Assembly: GCA_964556545.1 (NCBI GenBank)
Contig: CAZKWE010000038.1
Location: 1 to 28,102 of the forward strand
Length of the DNA: 28,102 nucleotides
Origin: JALSKU01 sp964556545
Lineage (GTDB): Bacteria > Campylobacterota > Campylobacteria > Campylobacterales > JALSKU01
Direction of reading: 5' to 3'
In this document: piece by piece, positions 14,394 through 23,434 of the stretch
Position numbering within the stretch: position 1 is the first letter of the stretch
How the letters are laid out: each line of letters opens with the position of its first letter
Made by a program: the position numbers and the translations under genes
Notes under the pieces: generated by a model
The model's database searches: none
Told to the model about the DNA's origin: nothing
The model's input: the letters and a program-made list of their open reading frames with translations, nothing else

Positions 14394-14399
14394 ATTATA
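14394..14399 (-). promoter_or_regulatory. -10 box of tyrA
   Basis: TATAAT on the minus strand, preceded by GA, 39 bases from the tyrA start in the 87-base divergent gap. bamA must be served by a weaker box on the plus strand in the same gap (TTATAC near 14420), which I do not call separately. Confidence 0.5.
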
Positions 14400-14442
14400 T
14401 CATTTTTAATAATTAAAGTTATACAACTTAACAAGGCAATAT

Positions 14443-16659
14443 ATGAAATTTTTTAAAACTTTCTTTACTTTATCCGCTTTTTTTACCATTATTTTAAATG
14501 CCGCAACAATAAAAGATATAAAATTTGACGGTCTGATACATATATCAAATCAAATCGCCAAAGAGATGCTTGGATTTGGTGTAGGAGATAGTGTAAATAT
14601 TGATAAAATCGATAAATCAATTTCAAGATTTTTTGAACAAAATTATTTTAAAGATATATGGGTCAGCGAAGATAATGGGATACTGACATATCATTTTGTG
14701 GAAAAACCGGTCATTGCACAAATACAGATAGTAGGATATGACAATAAAAAAGATGATATAAAAACTATGCTTGATATAAAAAAAGGTGATATATATGATC
14801 AAGAAAGTATAAACAATGCCAAAAATCAGATATTGAATTATCTTGAGCAAAAAGGATATTATGACAGTATAGTTGAAACAAAGAGAATAAAATTAAATAA
14901 AAATAGTTTAAAATTGGATTTTATCATAAGCAAAGGTGAAGAAATTGTTATAAAAAAAGTCCATTTGTATGGCAGTAAAAATATAGATTATAGTGATGTC
15001 AAATCCAATATCGTTAACAGACAAAAACAGTTTTTAGGATGGCTGTGGGGACGAGATGACGGAAATCTTAAAATAGACCAGCTAAAATACGACAGTGCAA
15101 GGATAAAAGATTATTATATGAGAAAAGGCTATCTTGATGCAGATGTCAGTAGTGCATTTTTAAGAACTTATTTTGAAAACTATACTGCAGATTTATCCTA
15201 TCTTGTAAAAGAAGGACAAATATACACAATAAACTCTGTAAAATTTTCTCTTGCAAAACCCGTTATAAAAATTGACAAATTAAAAGAAGATTTAAAACTT
15301 CATGCAGGCAAAACTTTCAATGTTGACAAATTAAGAAAAGATATAAAAAATATAGAACACAAAATAGAGGATTTGGGATATGCCTATGCAAAAATTTATC
15401 CTGACATAAAACAAGACAAAAAAAAGCATACCGCCTCTATAACCTATATAATAAATCCCGGACAAATTGTATATATTAAAGATGTACTGATATCCGGCAA
15501 TACAAAAACAATAGACAGGGTTGTTAGAAGAAGTGTATATTTGGCTCCCGGTGACAAATACTCATACACGGACTTTCAAGACTCTATAACAGAATTAAAA
15601 AAGACAGGGTATTTTGAAAATGTAAAAATAGAGAAAAAAAGAGTCTCGGATAGTCAAATTACACTATTGGTTAAAGTCAAAGAAGCTCAAACAGGAAGTA
15701 TATCAGGCGGTATAGGATATGGAAGTTATGACGGTTTTTTGATAAGCGGGAGTGTATCTGATAAAAATGTATTTGGTAGCGGAATTAATACATCAGTCAA
15801 TATTGATTATTCATCAAAAAGTTTAAAAGGAAGCGTATCTTTTTACAATCCAAGAGTTTTTGACTCAAAATACAGTCTTAGCGGTTCAATATACAATACA
15901 AGCAATGATTATTATTCATATACTGAAGACAAAATAGGTTTAAACCTGAGTGTTGGAAAAAGGTTTACAAGAACCATAAGCGGCAGTGTCGGATACAATA
16001 TAGAAAAATCAAAACTCAGTGATTTGGACAGTTCTTTGGACCCTACTCTTTATCAAGTGGGAAATACTCTAAAAAGTGCTGCTACAGTATCGGCCAAATA
16101 TGATACTACCGATGCTTATTATTTGCCAAGACACGGTATGGAACTGATAGGCTCATTAGAATTTGCAGGTATCGGAGGTGATGAAAAATATATAAAAAAT
16201 ATAGAAAAATTTTCTTATTTTTACGGACTTGAGGATTTGATTGATTATGATATAATCTTAAGATACAAAGCACAATTTAGGATAGCTTTTGACAATGGCA
16301 ATCTTCCCTTGAATGAAAAAATATATATGGGAGGACAATCCAGTGTAAGAGGTTACGAATCAAGTTCAATAGCACCAAAAAACAGTGCAGGATCACTCAT
16401 AGGTGGCAAAAGAATGTTTGCAAACTCTATAGAAGCCAGCCTTCCATTGGTAGAATCCATAAAAATGAGAGCACTTTTCTTTGTAGATTATGGCTTTATA
16501 GGGGAAAACGGTTTTGATATAAACAGAGGCGGAACCGGTCTTGGTATCGAGTGGGCATCTCCTTTGGGTGCAATTCAGCTTATCTTTGCAAAACCTATCA
16601 ATGAAAAACCGGGAGATAGAACATCAAAATTTGAATTTTCCATGGGAAGAAGGTTTTAA
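14443..16659 (+). CDS. bamA: outer-membrane protein assembly factor BamA
   Basis: Central component of the beta-barrel assembly machine, an Omp85 protein that inserts outer-membrane barrels. It has 738 residues. A signal peptide (MKFFKTFFTLSAFFTIILNA) is followed by five POTRA domains over roughly residues 21-415, the fifth starting near YIKDVLISGNTKT. Then comes the 16-strand barrel beginning at SGGIGYGSYDG. Loop 6 carries the diagnostic VRGY motif near residue 635. The protein ends in Phe (FSMGRRF), as needed for recognition by the Bam machinery. It ends nine bases from the convergent ppx/gppA gene. Confidence 0.96.
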   Translation: MKFFKTFFTLSAFFTIILNAATIKDIKFDGLIHISNQIAKEMLGFGVGDSVNIDKIDKSISRFFEQNYFKDIWVSEDNGILTYHFVEKPVIAQIQIVGYDNKKDDIKTMLDIKKGDIYDQESINNAKNQILNYLEQKGYYDSIVETKRIKLNKNSLKLDFIISKGEEIVIKKVHLYGSKNIDYSDVKSNIVNRQKQFLGWLWGRDDGNLKIDQLKYDSARIKDYYMRKGYLDADVSSAFLRTYFENYTADLSYLVKEGQIYTINSVKFSLAKPVIKIDKLKEDLKLHAGKTFNVDKLRKDIKNIEHKIEDLGYAYAKIYPDIKQDKKKHTASITYIINPGQIVYIKDVLISGNTKTIDRVVRRSVYLAPGDKYSYTDFQDSITELKKTGYFENVKIEKKRVSDSQITLLVKVKEAQTGSISGGIGYGSYDGFLISGSVSDKNVFGSGINTSVNIDYSSKSLKGSVSFYNPRVFDSKYSLSGSIYNTSNDYYSYTEDKIGLNLSVGKRFTRTISGSVGYNIEKSKLSDLDSSLDPTLYQVGNTLKSAATVSAKYDTTDAYYLPRHGMELIGSLEFAGIGGDEKYIKNIEKFSYFYGLEDLIDYDIILRYKAQFRIAFDNGNLPLNEKIYMGGQSSVRGYESSSIAPKNSAGSLIGGKRMFANSIEASLPLVESIKMRALFFVDYGFIGENGFDINRGGTGLGIEWASPLGAIQLIFAKPINEKPGDRTSKFEFSMGRRF

Positions 16660-16668
16660 CCTGTAAAA

Positions 16669-18135
16669 CTATTTGGTTATGATTGCCAAAGGAAAAGGTT
16701 TATACAACTCTTTTAGACATTCTCCGCTGAGATAACATTTTTTTTCTTTTGTTTTAATGATAAGTGTATCATCTTCAAAAGAAAATTCATACTCAATATT
16801 TGCTAAATTTTTATGGATACATTTTGAAAGTGCCAGTATAAAACTAAGCCATTGCAGAGTATACATATCAGGTAGCAATTTAAGATACTCTCTTAACTTC
16901 TCCTCTTTTGGCAATTTTTTATTTTGATATAGTGTTATAAAAGCTATGAGTAATTTTTGAGAGTGAGTATAAGCATAATTCAGGCTGTTTAATATCAGAT
17001 AAAAAGAGTGTTCATTACTTCTGTAATAATTTATACTTGAACCGATTGATGATAATTTGGCGGCAACTTTTAACTCATCTTTATATTTATCGTCTATACC
17101 ATGTTTTGGTTGCAATATATCAAAAAGCTTAAGTGTATCTTTTTTAAGAGTATTTGCATATTCTTCATTTGTCAAAAATCTATCACTTAAACTTTTAAGG
17201 CTCGGATTGAAATTTTCCGGAAATCTTAGATTTGAACTCCTTAGAAGATCGCTAAGATACACTCCTTCTCTAACGCCTACTCCACTTGTTATAACTTTTT
17301 GTACACATAAAAAATCAAGTACATTTACAAATATACTTACACCCTCTCTAAAAGTATCAATCCTGTGTTTTTTGATATCGTATTTTTTTAGTTTAAGCAT
17401 TGAAGATGTTGCTATCTTTTGGAGTATATCTCTGTTTTTAGGCAAGTCGTACTCATATGCATGAAGTGTTCTCAAAGGATAATCTTTCGGCATCAAAAGC
17501 TTTGATATGGCTCTGGCAGTTCCACCTATGGCGATAGCTTTTGCACTCTTAAATGATGGTGGTATTAAAGATAATTTCTCATTTATATATGCAATAAGTT
17601 CATTATGGTGTGCTTTTTTATCATAAAAAAGCTCTTTTAATCTTATAGTGCCTATATCAAGAGAAAAGGTTTGAGTAATTTTTCCATTTTTTATAAAAGC
17701 TAGCTCGGTAGAACCTCCGCCTATATCTATCGTTACGGCTTCGTTTTGCCTTGGTAGCAGATTGAGAGCGGCCAATCCTCCAAGATATGCCTCTTTTTTA
17801 CCATCAATCACTTTTATATTCAGACCGACTTCTTTTCTAACTTTTTTTAAAAATTCTGCTTTATTTGGTGCATCACGAAGTGCGGAAGTCGCCACACATA
17901 AAATCTTTCTACATTTAAAACTGTTTGCTATTGTTTTAAAGTCCTGCAAAGCTTTTATGGCTCTTTGCATAGCAAATTCTTGTAAAACTCCGCCATGTTC
18001 ATAACAGTTTTGCGAAATTCTAACTCTGCTTTTTGCTTCATGAATGATATGAAAAGCATATCTGCTACTTTTTTGACAAACAATCATCCTTGCGGAATTT
18101 GAACCTATATCGATAACAGCTGTTATCTTTGCCAT
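16669..18135 (-). CDS. Ppx/GppA family exopolyphosphatase or pppGpp phosphohydrolase
   Basis: Cytoplasmic phosphatase of the ASKHA fold that trims polyphosphate and/or converts pppGpp to ppGpp. It has 488 residues. The two ATPase-like phosphate loops are present: DIGSNSARMIV at 9-19 and TIDIGGGSTEL near 134-144. The REGVYLSDLL segment marks the end of the second lobe. The C-terminal 180 residues form the helical HD-like domain seen in longer members. Sequence alone does not separate Ppx from GppA, so no symbol is given. It lies two bases after the ferredoxin gene and is surely co-transcribed with it. Confidence 0.92.
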   Translation of the reverse strand: MAKITAVIDIGSNSARMIVCQKSSRYAFHIIHEAKSRVRISQNCYEHGGVLQEFAMQRAIKALQDFKTIANSFKCRKILCVATSALRDAPNKAEFLKKVRKEVGLNIKVIDGKKEAYLGGLAALNLLPRQNEAVTIDIGGGSTELAFIKNGKITQTFSLDIGTIRLKELFYDKKAHHNELIAYINEKLSLIPPSFKSAKAIAIGGTARAISKLLMPKDYPLRTLHAYEYDLPKNRDILQKIATSSMLKLKKYDIKKHRIDTFREGVSIFVNVLDFLCVQKVITSGVGVREGVYLSDLLRSSNLRFPENFNPSLKSLSDRFLTNEEYANTLKKDTLKLFDILQPKHGIDDKYKDELKVAAKLSSIGSSINYYRSNEHSFYLILNSLNYAYTHSQKLLIAFITLYQNKKLPKEEKLREYLKLLPDMYTLQWLSFILALSKCIHKNLANIEYEFSFEDDTLIIKTKEKKCYLSGECLKELYKPFPLAIITK

Positions 18136-18137
18136 GT

Positions 18138-18389
18138 CTATTCTTCGGCCTGCAGTTGCTTAAACTTAAGCTTTAACTCCTCGAAAGTTTCCAGATTGTC
18201 AGGGTCCGGTATAATACAATCAACCGGACATGCATCTATACAAGCCGGCTCATCATACGAACCGACACACTCCGTGCAAATATCCGGATCTATTATATAT
18301 ATCGGATCAGCTTCTTCTATAGCCGTATTAGGACACTCATCTCTGCAAGCATCACATGCTATACACTCATCAGTAATTTTTAAAGACAT
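18138..18389 (-). CDS. 2[4Fe-4S] ferredoxin, YfhL/Alvin type
   Basis: An 83-residue low-potential electron carrier. The first cluster motif is C-x2-C-x2-C-x3-C-P at Cys9, 12, 15 and 19. The second is the expanded form C-x2-C-x8-C-x3-C-P at Cys38, 41, 50 and 54 (ECVGSYDEPAC), which defines the YfhL/Allochromatium-type ferredoxins. An extra Cys58 follows. The acidic C-terminal helix is also typical. It is the first gene of a two-gene unit with ppx/gppA. Its redox partner cannot be told from the context. Confidence 0.95.
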   Translation of the reverse strand: MSLKITDECIACDACRDECPNTAIEEADPIYIIDPDICTECVGSYDEPACIDACPVDCIIPDPDNLETFEELKLKFKQLQAEE

Positions 18390-18467
18390 TTTTAAAACCT
18401 TTTTTGTAAAAATTAAAATAGTTTATACATTAAAAAAGCTTTGAGAAGATTTAAATTAGAAAAATTT

Positions 18468-19781
18468 TTATGCAATTTCACAAAAATTTACAAAAGGAAG
18501 AAAAATAGTGGCAATAGTACCTTGTTTATCTTTTCTGTTTTTTAAACTTATGGTTGCCCCTATGGCATCTGCGGCACCTTTTGCAAGAAAAAGCCCAAGA
18601 CCTGTTCCACTTTTATTTCCAAATCTTTTAAAAGGAGCAAAAAGATCCTTCTCTTCGTCAATTCCGGGACCTTCATCTATAATCTCTATATAAAATCCAT
18701 TACTGACATTATAGGTTTTTATCTCTATCTTTTTTTTCTCAGGTGTAAATTTTATGGCATTTTGTACAAAATTTTGAAGTATATGCAAGAGCAAAGTGGA
18801 TTGTGTTTTTATCATATAACTCTGCGGTGAAAGGTTTATAGAGATATCTTTATTTTCATGGCGGGCCAACATTTGAAAATTATTTGCATGTTCTTTTATA
18901 AAAGCAATCAAATCCAAATCAACCGGTTTTTCAAACTGGGCACCCTCTTGTCTGCCTATTTCAAGGATATTGCTTATCATTTTATTCATTTCATCTATAG
19001 TTTTATTATCAAGCTTTAATGTCTCGATATATTTTTGTGGTTCTCTTTGTTTTATAAGAGTTACTTCATTTTTAGTTTTCATTACCGCAAGAGGTGTTTT
19101 AAGCTCATGAGCAATACCGATAAATAACTCTTTTTGATATTTTACAAAAGTTTTTATCCTGTCTATAAGTTTATTGATACTGATGCCAAGAGGCAAAAAT
19201 TCCGAAGGCAAATCATCTATATCTATATGAGTCAAAAAATTTTCATTGAGTCTTGAAAGCCTTAAAGAGAGTGATCTTATGGGATTTAAAAGTATTTGAG
19301 ATAAAAAAAGTGCATAAAATATGATAAAAACCATAGTAACACCATTTATAATAAAGATATTTTTTAAAATTTTTTCAAGCAGTATATCGGTTGATGACAC
19401 ATTTTTCAAAACAGATACAAAAGTAAATTTTTTTATATCAAGAGGATAGTATAATTGTATATAGTGTTTGGAATTTCTGTTAAACTGTTCATAAGAAATC
19501 TTTAAAGGCAGGTCAGGTCTTATCACAACAGATATTTTGGCATTCGGGATAGTATTGTTGGGCTTAAATATATCTATATCCGTATTGTTATATCTTAAAG
19601 ATGTAGAAAAAAATCTTGCAGTTTTTTGAAGATCATTTGCTATATCTTCATAAATAGAAATTTTTATATAGTTAAATAATATAGTAGAAAATATCACAAT
19701 CAGTGCCGCCGAAGCGACAACTAATTGCAATATAAATTTGTTTCTTATACTGTTTTTATTTATGATTTTTTTGGATAACAA
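18468..19781 (-). CDS. sensor histidine kinase
   Basis: Membrane sensor kinase of 437 residues. Transmembrane segments at about 14-38 and 141-163 bracket a roughly 100-residue periplasmic sensor domain with no recognised fold. A HAMP-like linker follows, then the dimerisation helix with the phosphorylated His225 in FIGIAHELKTP. The ATPase domain has the N box (LQNFVQNAIKF), G1 (DEGPGID) and G2 (GTGLGLFLAKG), so all catalytic boxes are intact. The start overlaps the end of the response regulator gene by 22 bases, so the pair is translationally coupled. The signal sensed is unknown. Confidence 0.93.
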   Translation of the reverse strand: MLSKKIINKNSIRNKFILQLVVASAALIVIFSTILFNYIKISIYEDIANDLQKTARFFSTSLRYNNTDIDIFKPNNTIPNAKISVVIRPDLPLKISYEQFNRNSKHYIQLYYPLDIKKFTFVSVLKNVSSTDILLEKILKNIFIINGVTMVFIIFYALFLSQILLNPIRSLSLRLSRLNENFLTHIDIDDLPSEFLPLGISINKLIDRIKTFVKYQKELFIGIAHELKTPLAVMKTKNEVTLIKQREPQKYIETLKLDNKTIDEMNKMISNILEIGRQEGAQFEKPVDLDLIAFIKEHANNFQMLARHENKDISINLSPQSYMIKTQSTLLLHILQNFVQNAIKFTPEKKKIEIKTYNVSNGFYIEIIDEGPGIDEEKDLFAPFKRFGNKSGTGLGLFLAKGAADAIGATISLKNRKDKQGTIATIFLPFVNFCEIA

Positions 19782-20431
19782 AATCTATAACCTCTTCTTC
19801 TAACAGTTTCTATGGTAGAAATGTTAAGAGGTTTATCCATCTTTTGTCTTATCTGGTTTATAGCTACTTCTATAACATTTGGAGTTACAAGTTCAGGCTC
19901 TTCCCATATAGCATCAAGAAGTTGTTCTTTTGATACTATCTGATCACTATGTCTGGCAAGCTGGGTTAAAACTTCAAAAGGCTTACCTTTAAGTTCTATC
20001 TCTTTTCCTTTATAAGTTATCTTCTCCTCATCCGGATCTATAACAAGATCATCTATCTCTATAACATTTGTTCCGCCAAATCTAAGTCTTGCTTCGATTC
20101 TTGCTAAAAGTATATCAAAATCAAAAGGCTTTTTAATATAATCATCGGCACTGTTTTTAAGAGCATTTATCTCACTCTCTTTATCATCTTTTGCTGATAT
20201 AACAACACAGGCTGTTCTTGGAGATTTTTGCTTTACCAACGATACAAGATCTATCCCGTCACCATCGGGCAACATTAAATCGGTTAAAACCAAATCATAG
20301 TTTCTAATACCTATAAAATACTCTGCATCTTTAAAGTTTTCAGAGCTGTCTGTTTGATAACCATACTCTTGCAAACCTTCGGCGATTGTTTTATTTAGAG
20401 TAACCTCATCCTCTACGATCAATATTCTCAT
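19760..20431 (-). CDS. OmpR/PhoB-family response regulator
   Basis: DNA-binding response regulator of 223 residues, partner of the kinase just downstream. The receiver domain has the acidic pair Glu7/Asp8, phospho-acceptor Asp51 in LVLTDLMLPDGDG, the Ser/Thr position in VVISAKDD, and Lys101 in YIKKPF. The C-terminal winged helix (about 128-220) shows LKGKPFEVL, SKEQLLDAIW and VEVAINQIRQK, ending in the usual RRRGYRF hairpin. The gene comes first in the two-gene operon, with its own -10 box upstream. Confidence 0.95.
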   Translation of the reverse strand: MRILIVEDEVTLNKTIAEGLQEYGYQTDSSENFKDAEYFIGIRNYDLVLTDLMLPDGDGIDLVSLVKQKSPRTACVVISAKDDKESEINALKNSADDYIKKPFDFDILLARIEARLRFGGTNVIEIDDLVIDPDEEKITYKGKEIELKGKPFEVLTQLARHSDQIVSKEQLLDAIWEEPELVTPNVIEVAINQIRQKMDKPLNISTIETVRRRGYRFCYPKKS

Positions 20432-20463
20432 AGTATTCCTTGTCTTTATAAAATTTAAGTGAA

Positions 20464-20469
20464 ATTATA
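20464..20469 (-). promoter_or_regulatory. -10 box of the two-component operon
   Basis: TATAAT on the minus strand, 33 bases ahead of the response regulator start. The 89-base gap to folB separates this transcript from plsY-folB. Confidence 0.5.
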
Positions 20470-20520
20470 TCATATTTTTAGAAAAATTTAAAGTTATTTT
20501 AATAAAATTTTAAAAAAAAG

Positions 20521-20880
20521 TTAATATTTTTTTAAAATTTCAACTCCCACGAGACAATTTTTATAAATTTCCGGTTTTGAAATACTCATCTTTACTGTTC
20601 TTATCTCAGGAAAGTCAAGTTTTAATGCTTTGCAAATTCCGCTAAGTGCATTTTCAAGAGTATCATACATTTTGTATTCAAGCAGATTGACAATAGCTTC
20701 CACAACATGTGTATAGTCTAAAAAATGCTTACTTTTATCATACTCAATCACAGCATTTAAAATTATCTTTTGCCTGTTTTTTCTCTCATGCTCCAAAACT
20801 CCTATGATAATATCCAGAGTCAAATCTTTTATAATTACACTGTATAAGTTATCACTTGTTTCGTTATTGAGTGTATTCAT
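20521..20880 (-). CDS. folB: dihydroneopterin aldolase-like protein (FolB)
   Basis: A 119-residue tunnel-fold protein expected to convert 7,8-dihydroneopterin to 6-hydroxymethyl-dihydropterin in folate synthesis. The IIGVLEHERKNRQ block matches the conserved IGV-x3-ER-x3-Q signature with the substrate-binding Glu. YDTLENALSGICKAL aligns with the ETLAE helix, and SISKPEI carries the conserved Lys-Pro near the C-terminus. It overlaps plsY by four bases and is co-transcribed with it. Sequence conservation is modest, so a related pterin enzyme is possible. Confidence 0.8.
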   Translation of the reverse strand: MNTLNNETSDNLYSVIIKDLTLDIIIGVLEHERKNRQKIILNAVIEYDKSKHFLDYTHVVEAIVNLLEYKMYDTLENALSGICKALKLDFPEIRTVKMSISKPEIYKNCLVGVEILKKY

Positions 20881-21503
20881 ATTACTTTTTCCTCCCTCCC
20901 TTGAAAAAGTCCTACAATATTTGGTATATGTTTATAAACTATGATGATAAATAGTATAACAACAGGTGCATGAGTGTGAATTGCCGGCATATCAGGATGT
21001 ATTACAAACGAAGCCGCAACCAAAGTTGTTAGTGCCAAAAGTGATGATACGGATGAAATTTTTATGGCTTTTGCACAAATTGCCCAAACGATTATGGCAA
21101 TAATACTCTCAAGTGGCAACATATATATCATAACCCCTACTCCGGTTGCCACACCTTTGCCTCCTTCAAATTTTAAATAAGGACTGAAACAGTGTCCTAT
21201 TACTGCAAGGATAGCTATCGCCCACTTGGTCTCCTCGCTTACGCCTGCCAATGATGCCGCAAGAAGCACGAAAAGACCTTTAAAAGCATCAAGCACAAGG
21301 GTAGCAACTCCAAGCTTTTTAGCCAAAGAGGGGTCTCTTTTTTTAAGCACTCTTAAAACATTAGTAGCTCCTATACTGCCACTGCCTTCACTTTTTATAT
21401 CAACTCCTCCTATATATTTTCCAAGCAAATATCCAAAAGGAATGCCTCCTATAAAATATGCCAAAAGATAAAATTGTATATTGATATTGGTTAAAAAATC
21501 CAT
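20877..21503 (-). CDS. plsY: glycerol-3-phosphate acyltransferase PlsY
   Basis: Inner-membrane enzyme that transfers the acyl group from acyl-phosphate to glycerol-3-phosphate, the first step of phospholipid synthesis. It has 208 residues with about five hydrophobic helices. All three PlsY motifs are present: GSGSIGATNVLRVL near 40-53, the central FEGGKGVATGVG near 111-122, and the C-terminal KHIPNI motif. It is the first gene of a short operon with folB and is divergent from nadA. Confidence 0.96.
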   Translation of the reverse strand: MDFLTNINIQFYLLAYFIGGIPFGYLLGKYIGGVDIKSEGSGSIGATNVLRVLKKRDPSLAKKLGVATLVLDAFKGLFVLLAASLAGVSEETKWAIAILAVIGHCFSPYLKFEGGKGVATGVGVMIYMLPLESIIAIIVWAICAKAIKISSVSSLLALTTLVAASFVIHPDMPAIHTHAPVVILFIIIVYKHIPNIVGLFQGREEKVI

Positions 21504-21532
21504 TTATTTCTCCCTGGTTTTGTATTTTGCGT

Positions 21533-21538
21533 ATTATA
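21533..21538 (-). promoter_or_regulatory. -10 box of plsY-folB
   Basis: TATAAT on the minus strand (seen as ATTATA on the plus strand), 30 bases ahead of the plsY start, in the 115-base divergent gap shared with nadA. Confidence 0.5.
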
Positions 21539-21586
21539 TCTTATATTTTATTACATTTATATAGTATCCGATTTATACTTTTTTGA

Positions 21587-21592
21587 TATAAT
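21587..21592 (+). promoter_or_regulatory. -10 box of the nadA operon
   Basis: TATAAT with an upstream GA and T-run, 27 bases ahead of the nadA TTG start. It is probably the main promoter for the operon running from nadA toward tsaB. I saw no NadR/NrtR-like operator. Confidence 0.55.
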
Positions 21593-21618
21593 AACAAAAA
21601 ATTACCAAAGGACATGTT

Positions 21619-22593
21619 TTGGATAATAAAAAATTAAAAGATGAATTAAATGTTACCGTAGTCGCCCATTTTTACCAAAAAGATGAAGTTTTTGAAATGG
21701 CTGATTTTAGCGGAGACAGTTTGCAGCTTGCCCAAATTGCATCAAAAGACAAAAACCCTTATCTTGTTTTTTGCGGAGTAGCTTTTATGGGGCAAAGTGT
21801 CAAAATACTCTCTCCGCAAAAGAGAGTTTTTATGCCAAAAGCTGCATGTTGTGCTATGGCAAGAATGATAGATGTAGATTATTTTGATAAAAATGTTAAA
21901 ATATTGGAAGATGCAGGCATCAAAAAAGATGATTTTATACCGATAACCTATATCAATTCAAGTGCAGAGGTAAAAGCAAGAGTTGGAGAGCTTGGAGGAT
22001 ATGTGTGTACCAGTTCAAATGCCAAAAAAATTATATCTCGGGCATTAAAAGAAGATAAAAAGATACTTTTTGTTCCGGATCGCTGTCTGGGTCAAAATGT
22101 AGCAAATGATATGGGATTGAAATCAGCCGTTATCGGTGAAGAGACGGATTTAAAAAATGCCGATATACTTTGCTATAATGGTTTTTGCTCCGTTCATCAA
22201 CTTTTTAGTGTAGAAGATATAGAGTTTTACAGAAATAAATACCCCGGTATTTTGATAGCTTCGCATCCTGAGTGCAAACCCGAAGTTTGCCAAAATTCGG
22301 ACTTCGTGGGTTCAACAAGTCAACTTATAAAATATATCAAAGAGTTGCCTATCGAACAAAAAGTAGCAGTCGGAACGGAATTTAATATGGTAAACAGACT
22401 AAGAGATAAAAATACTTACATACTCTCCTCGACAAAACCCGAATGTCCGACAATGAATGAAACTACCCTGCAGGATTTATATGATACTTTAGTAGCCATA
22501 AAAAACGGTGAATTCAAAAATGAGATAGAAGTTGACAAAGATGTTATCAAATGGGCAAAAATCGCACTTGATCGAATGATGAAGATAAGTTAA
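21619..22593 (+). CDS. nadA: quinolinate synthase
   Basis: Iron-sulfur enzyme that condenses iminoaspartate with dihydroxyacetone phosphate to give quinolinate, the first committed NAD precursor. It has 324 residues. Family motifs are clear: VVAHFYQKDEV, DFSGDSLQLA, VFCGVAFMGQSVKIL, the SSAEVKA segment, NGFCSVHQ, SHPECKPEVC, VGTEFNMVNRL and KPECPTMNET. The likely [4Fe-4S] ligands are Cys in AACCAMARM, in NGFCSVH and in KPECPTM. The start is TTG at 21619, supported by AAAGGA at 21607-21612. The ATG at 21614 is out of frame and closes after seven codons. It is the first gene of a long operon, with nadC following after 13 bases. Confidence 0.97.
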   Translation: MDNKKLKDELNVTVVAHFYQKDEVFEMADFSGDSLQLAQIASKDKNPYLVFCGVAFMGQSVKILSPQKRVFMPKAACCAMARMIDVDYFDKNVKILEDAGIKKDDFIPITYINSSAEVKARVGELGGYVCTSSNAKKIISRALKEDKKILFVPDRCLGQNVANDMGLKSAVIGEETDLKNADILCYNGFCSVHQLFSVEDIEFYRNKYPGILIASHPECKPEVCQNSDFVGSTSQLIKYIKELPIEQKVAVGTEFNMVNRLRDKNTYILSSTKPECPTMNETTLQDLYDTLVAIKNGEFKNEIEVDKDVIKWAKIALDRMMKIS

Positions 22594-22606
22594 AATTGGA
22601 GAAAAA

Positions 22607-23422
22607 ATGATAAAAAGTTTTGTAAAAAAAGCTCTTCAGGAAGATGTCGGAAGAGGAGACCTTTTTAGACTTGTCGGCAACAAGAAAAAAGTTCAGGCTA
22701 AAATTAAAGCAAAAGAAGACGGTATTCTGGCCGGAGTTGAGTATGCCAAAGCACTTTGCAAGATAGAAAAAATAAAATTTGAATTTTTTAAAAAAGATGG
22801 TCAAAGTATAAAAAAGGGTGATATTATAGTTGCATTGGAGGGTAAATCAACCAAAATCCTAATGTGCGAAAGAACCATACTAAACCTTCTTCAGCATGCA
22901 AGCGGTATAGCAACCAATGTAAACAGTTATAAAAAATGTTTAAAAGATTCAAAAATTAAATTGCTTGATACGAGAAAAACAAGACCGCTTTTGAGAATTT
23001 TTGAAAAATATGCCGTAAGATGCGGTGGCGGAAGTAACCACAGAATGGGTTTGGATGATTGCCTGATGCTAAAAGATACACATTTAAAAACTATAGATGA
23101 TTTGAAAACTTTTATAGAAAATTCAAAATACAAACTCCCTTATACAACAAAGATAGAGGTAGAGTGTGAAAATGTTGAAGACGCCAAATATGCAATGCAA
23201 TGCGGAAGCGATATGGTAATGTGCGACAATATGCCAATCAATGAAATATCCGAGGTTGTAAATTTTAGAGATAAATTTTATCCTCATATACTTCTTGAAG
23301 CAAGTGGGAATATAACAAAAGACAATATACTGGATTTTGCAAAAACGGGAGTTGATGCCATCAGCAGCGGCAGTCTTATACATCAGGCAACATGGCTTGA
23401 TTTTTCTATGAAAATCTACTAA
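22607..23422 (+). CDS. nadC: nicotinate-nucleotide pyrophosphorylase (carboxylating)
   Basis: Quinolinate phosphoribosyltransferase: quinolinate plus PRPP gives nicotinate mononucleotide, CO2 and pyrophosphate. It has 271 residues. The substrate-site motifs are complete: ERTILNLLQHASGIAT, DTRKTRPLLR, EKYAVRCGGGSNHRMGL and LMLKDTH, followed by VECEN, DMVMCDN and LEASGNI. KDTH replaces the commoner KDNH. With nadA directly upstream the pair covers two consecutive NAD synthesis steps; nadB (aspartate oxidase) is not in the window. flhB follows after 12 bases. Confidence 0.97.
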   Translation: MIKSFVKKALQEDVGRGDLFRLVGNKKKVQAKIKAKEDGILAGVEYAKALCKIEKIKFEFFKKDGQSIKKGDIIVALEGKSTKILMCERTILNLLQHASGIATNVNSYKKCLKDSKIKLLDTRKTRPLLRIFEKYAVRCGGGSNHRMGLDDCLMLKDTHLKTIDDLKTFIENSKYKLPYTTKIEVECENVEDAKYAMQCGSDMVMCDNMPINEISEVVNFRDKFYPHILLEASGNITKDNILDFAKTGVDAISSGSLIHQATWLDFSMKIY

Positions 23423-23434
23423 AAAGGTTTATAT

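Noticed and set aside
17057..17464. 135-codon frame opposite ppx/gppA
   Set aside because: It is a shadow of the well-supported phosphatase gene, with low-complexity Ser/Leu/Phe composition.
18390..18467. Terminator or small RNA in the gap between the ferredoxin and kinase genes
   Set aside because: I could not find a stable stem followed by a T-run; the gap only shows AT-rich promoter-like sequence.
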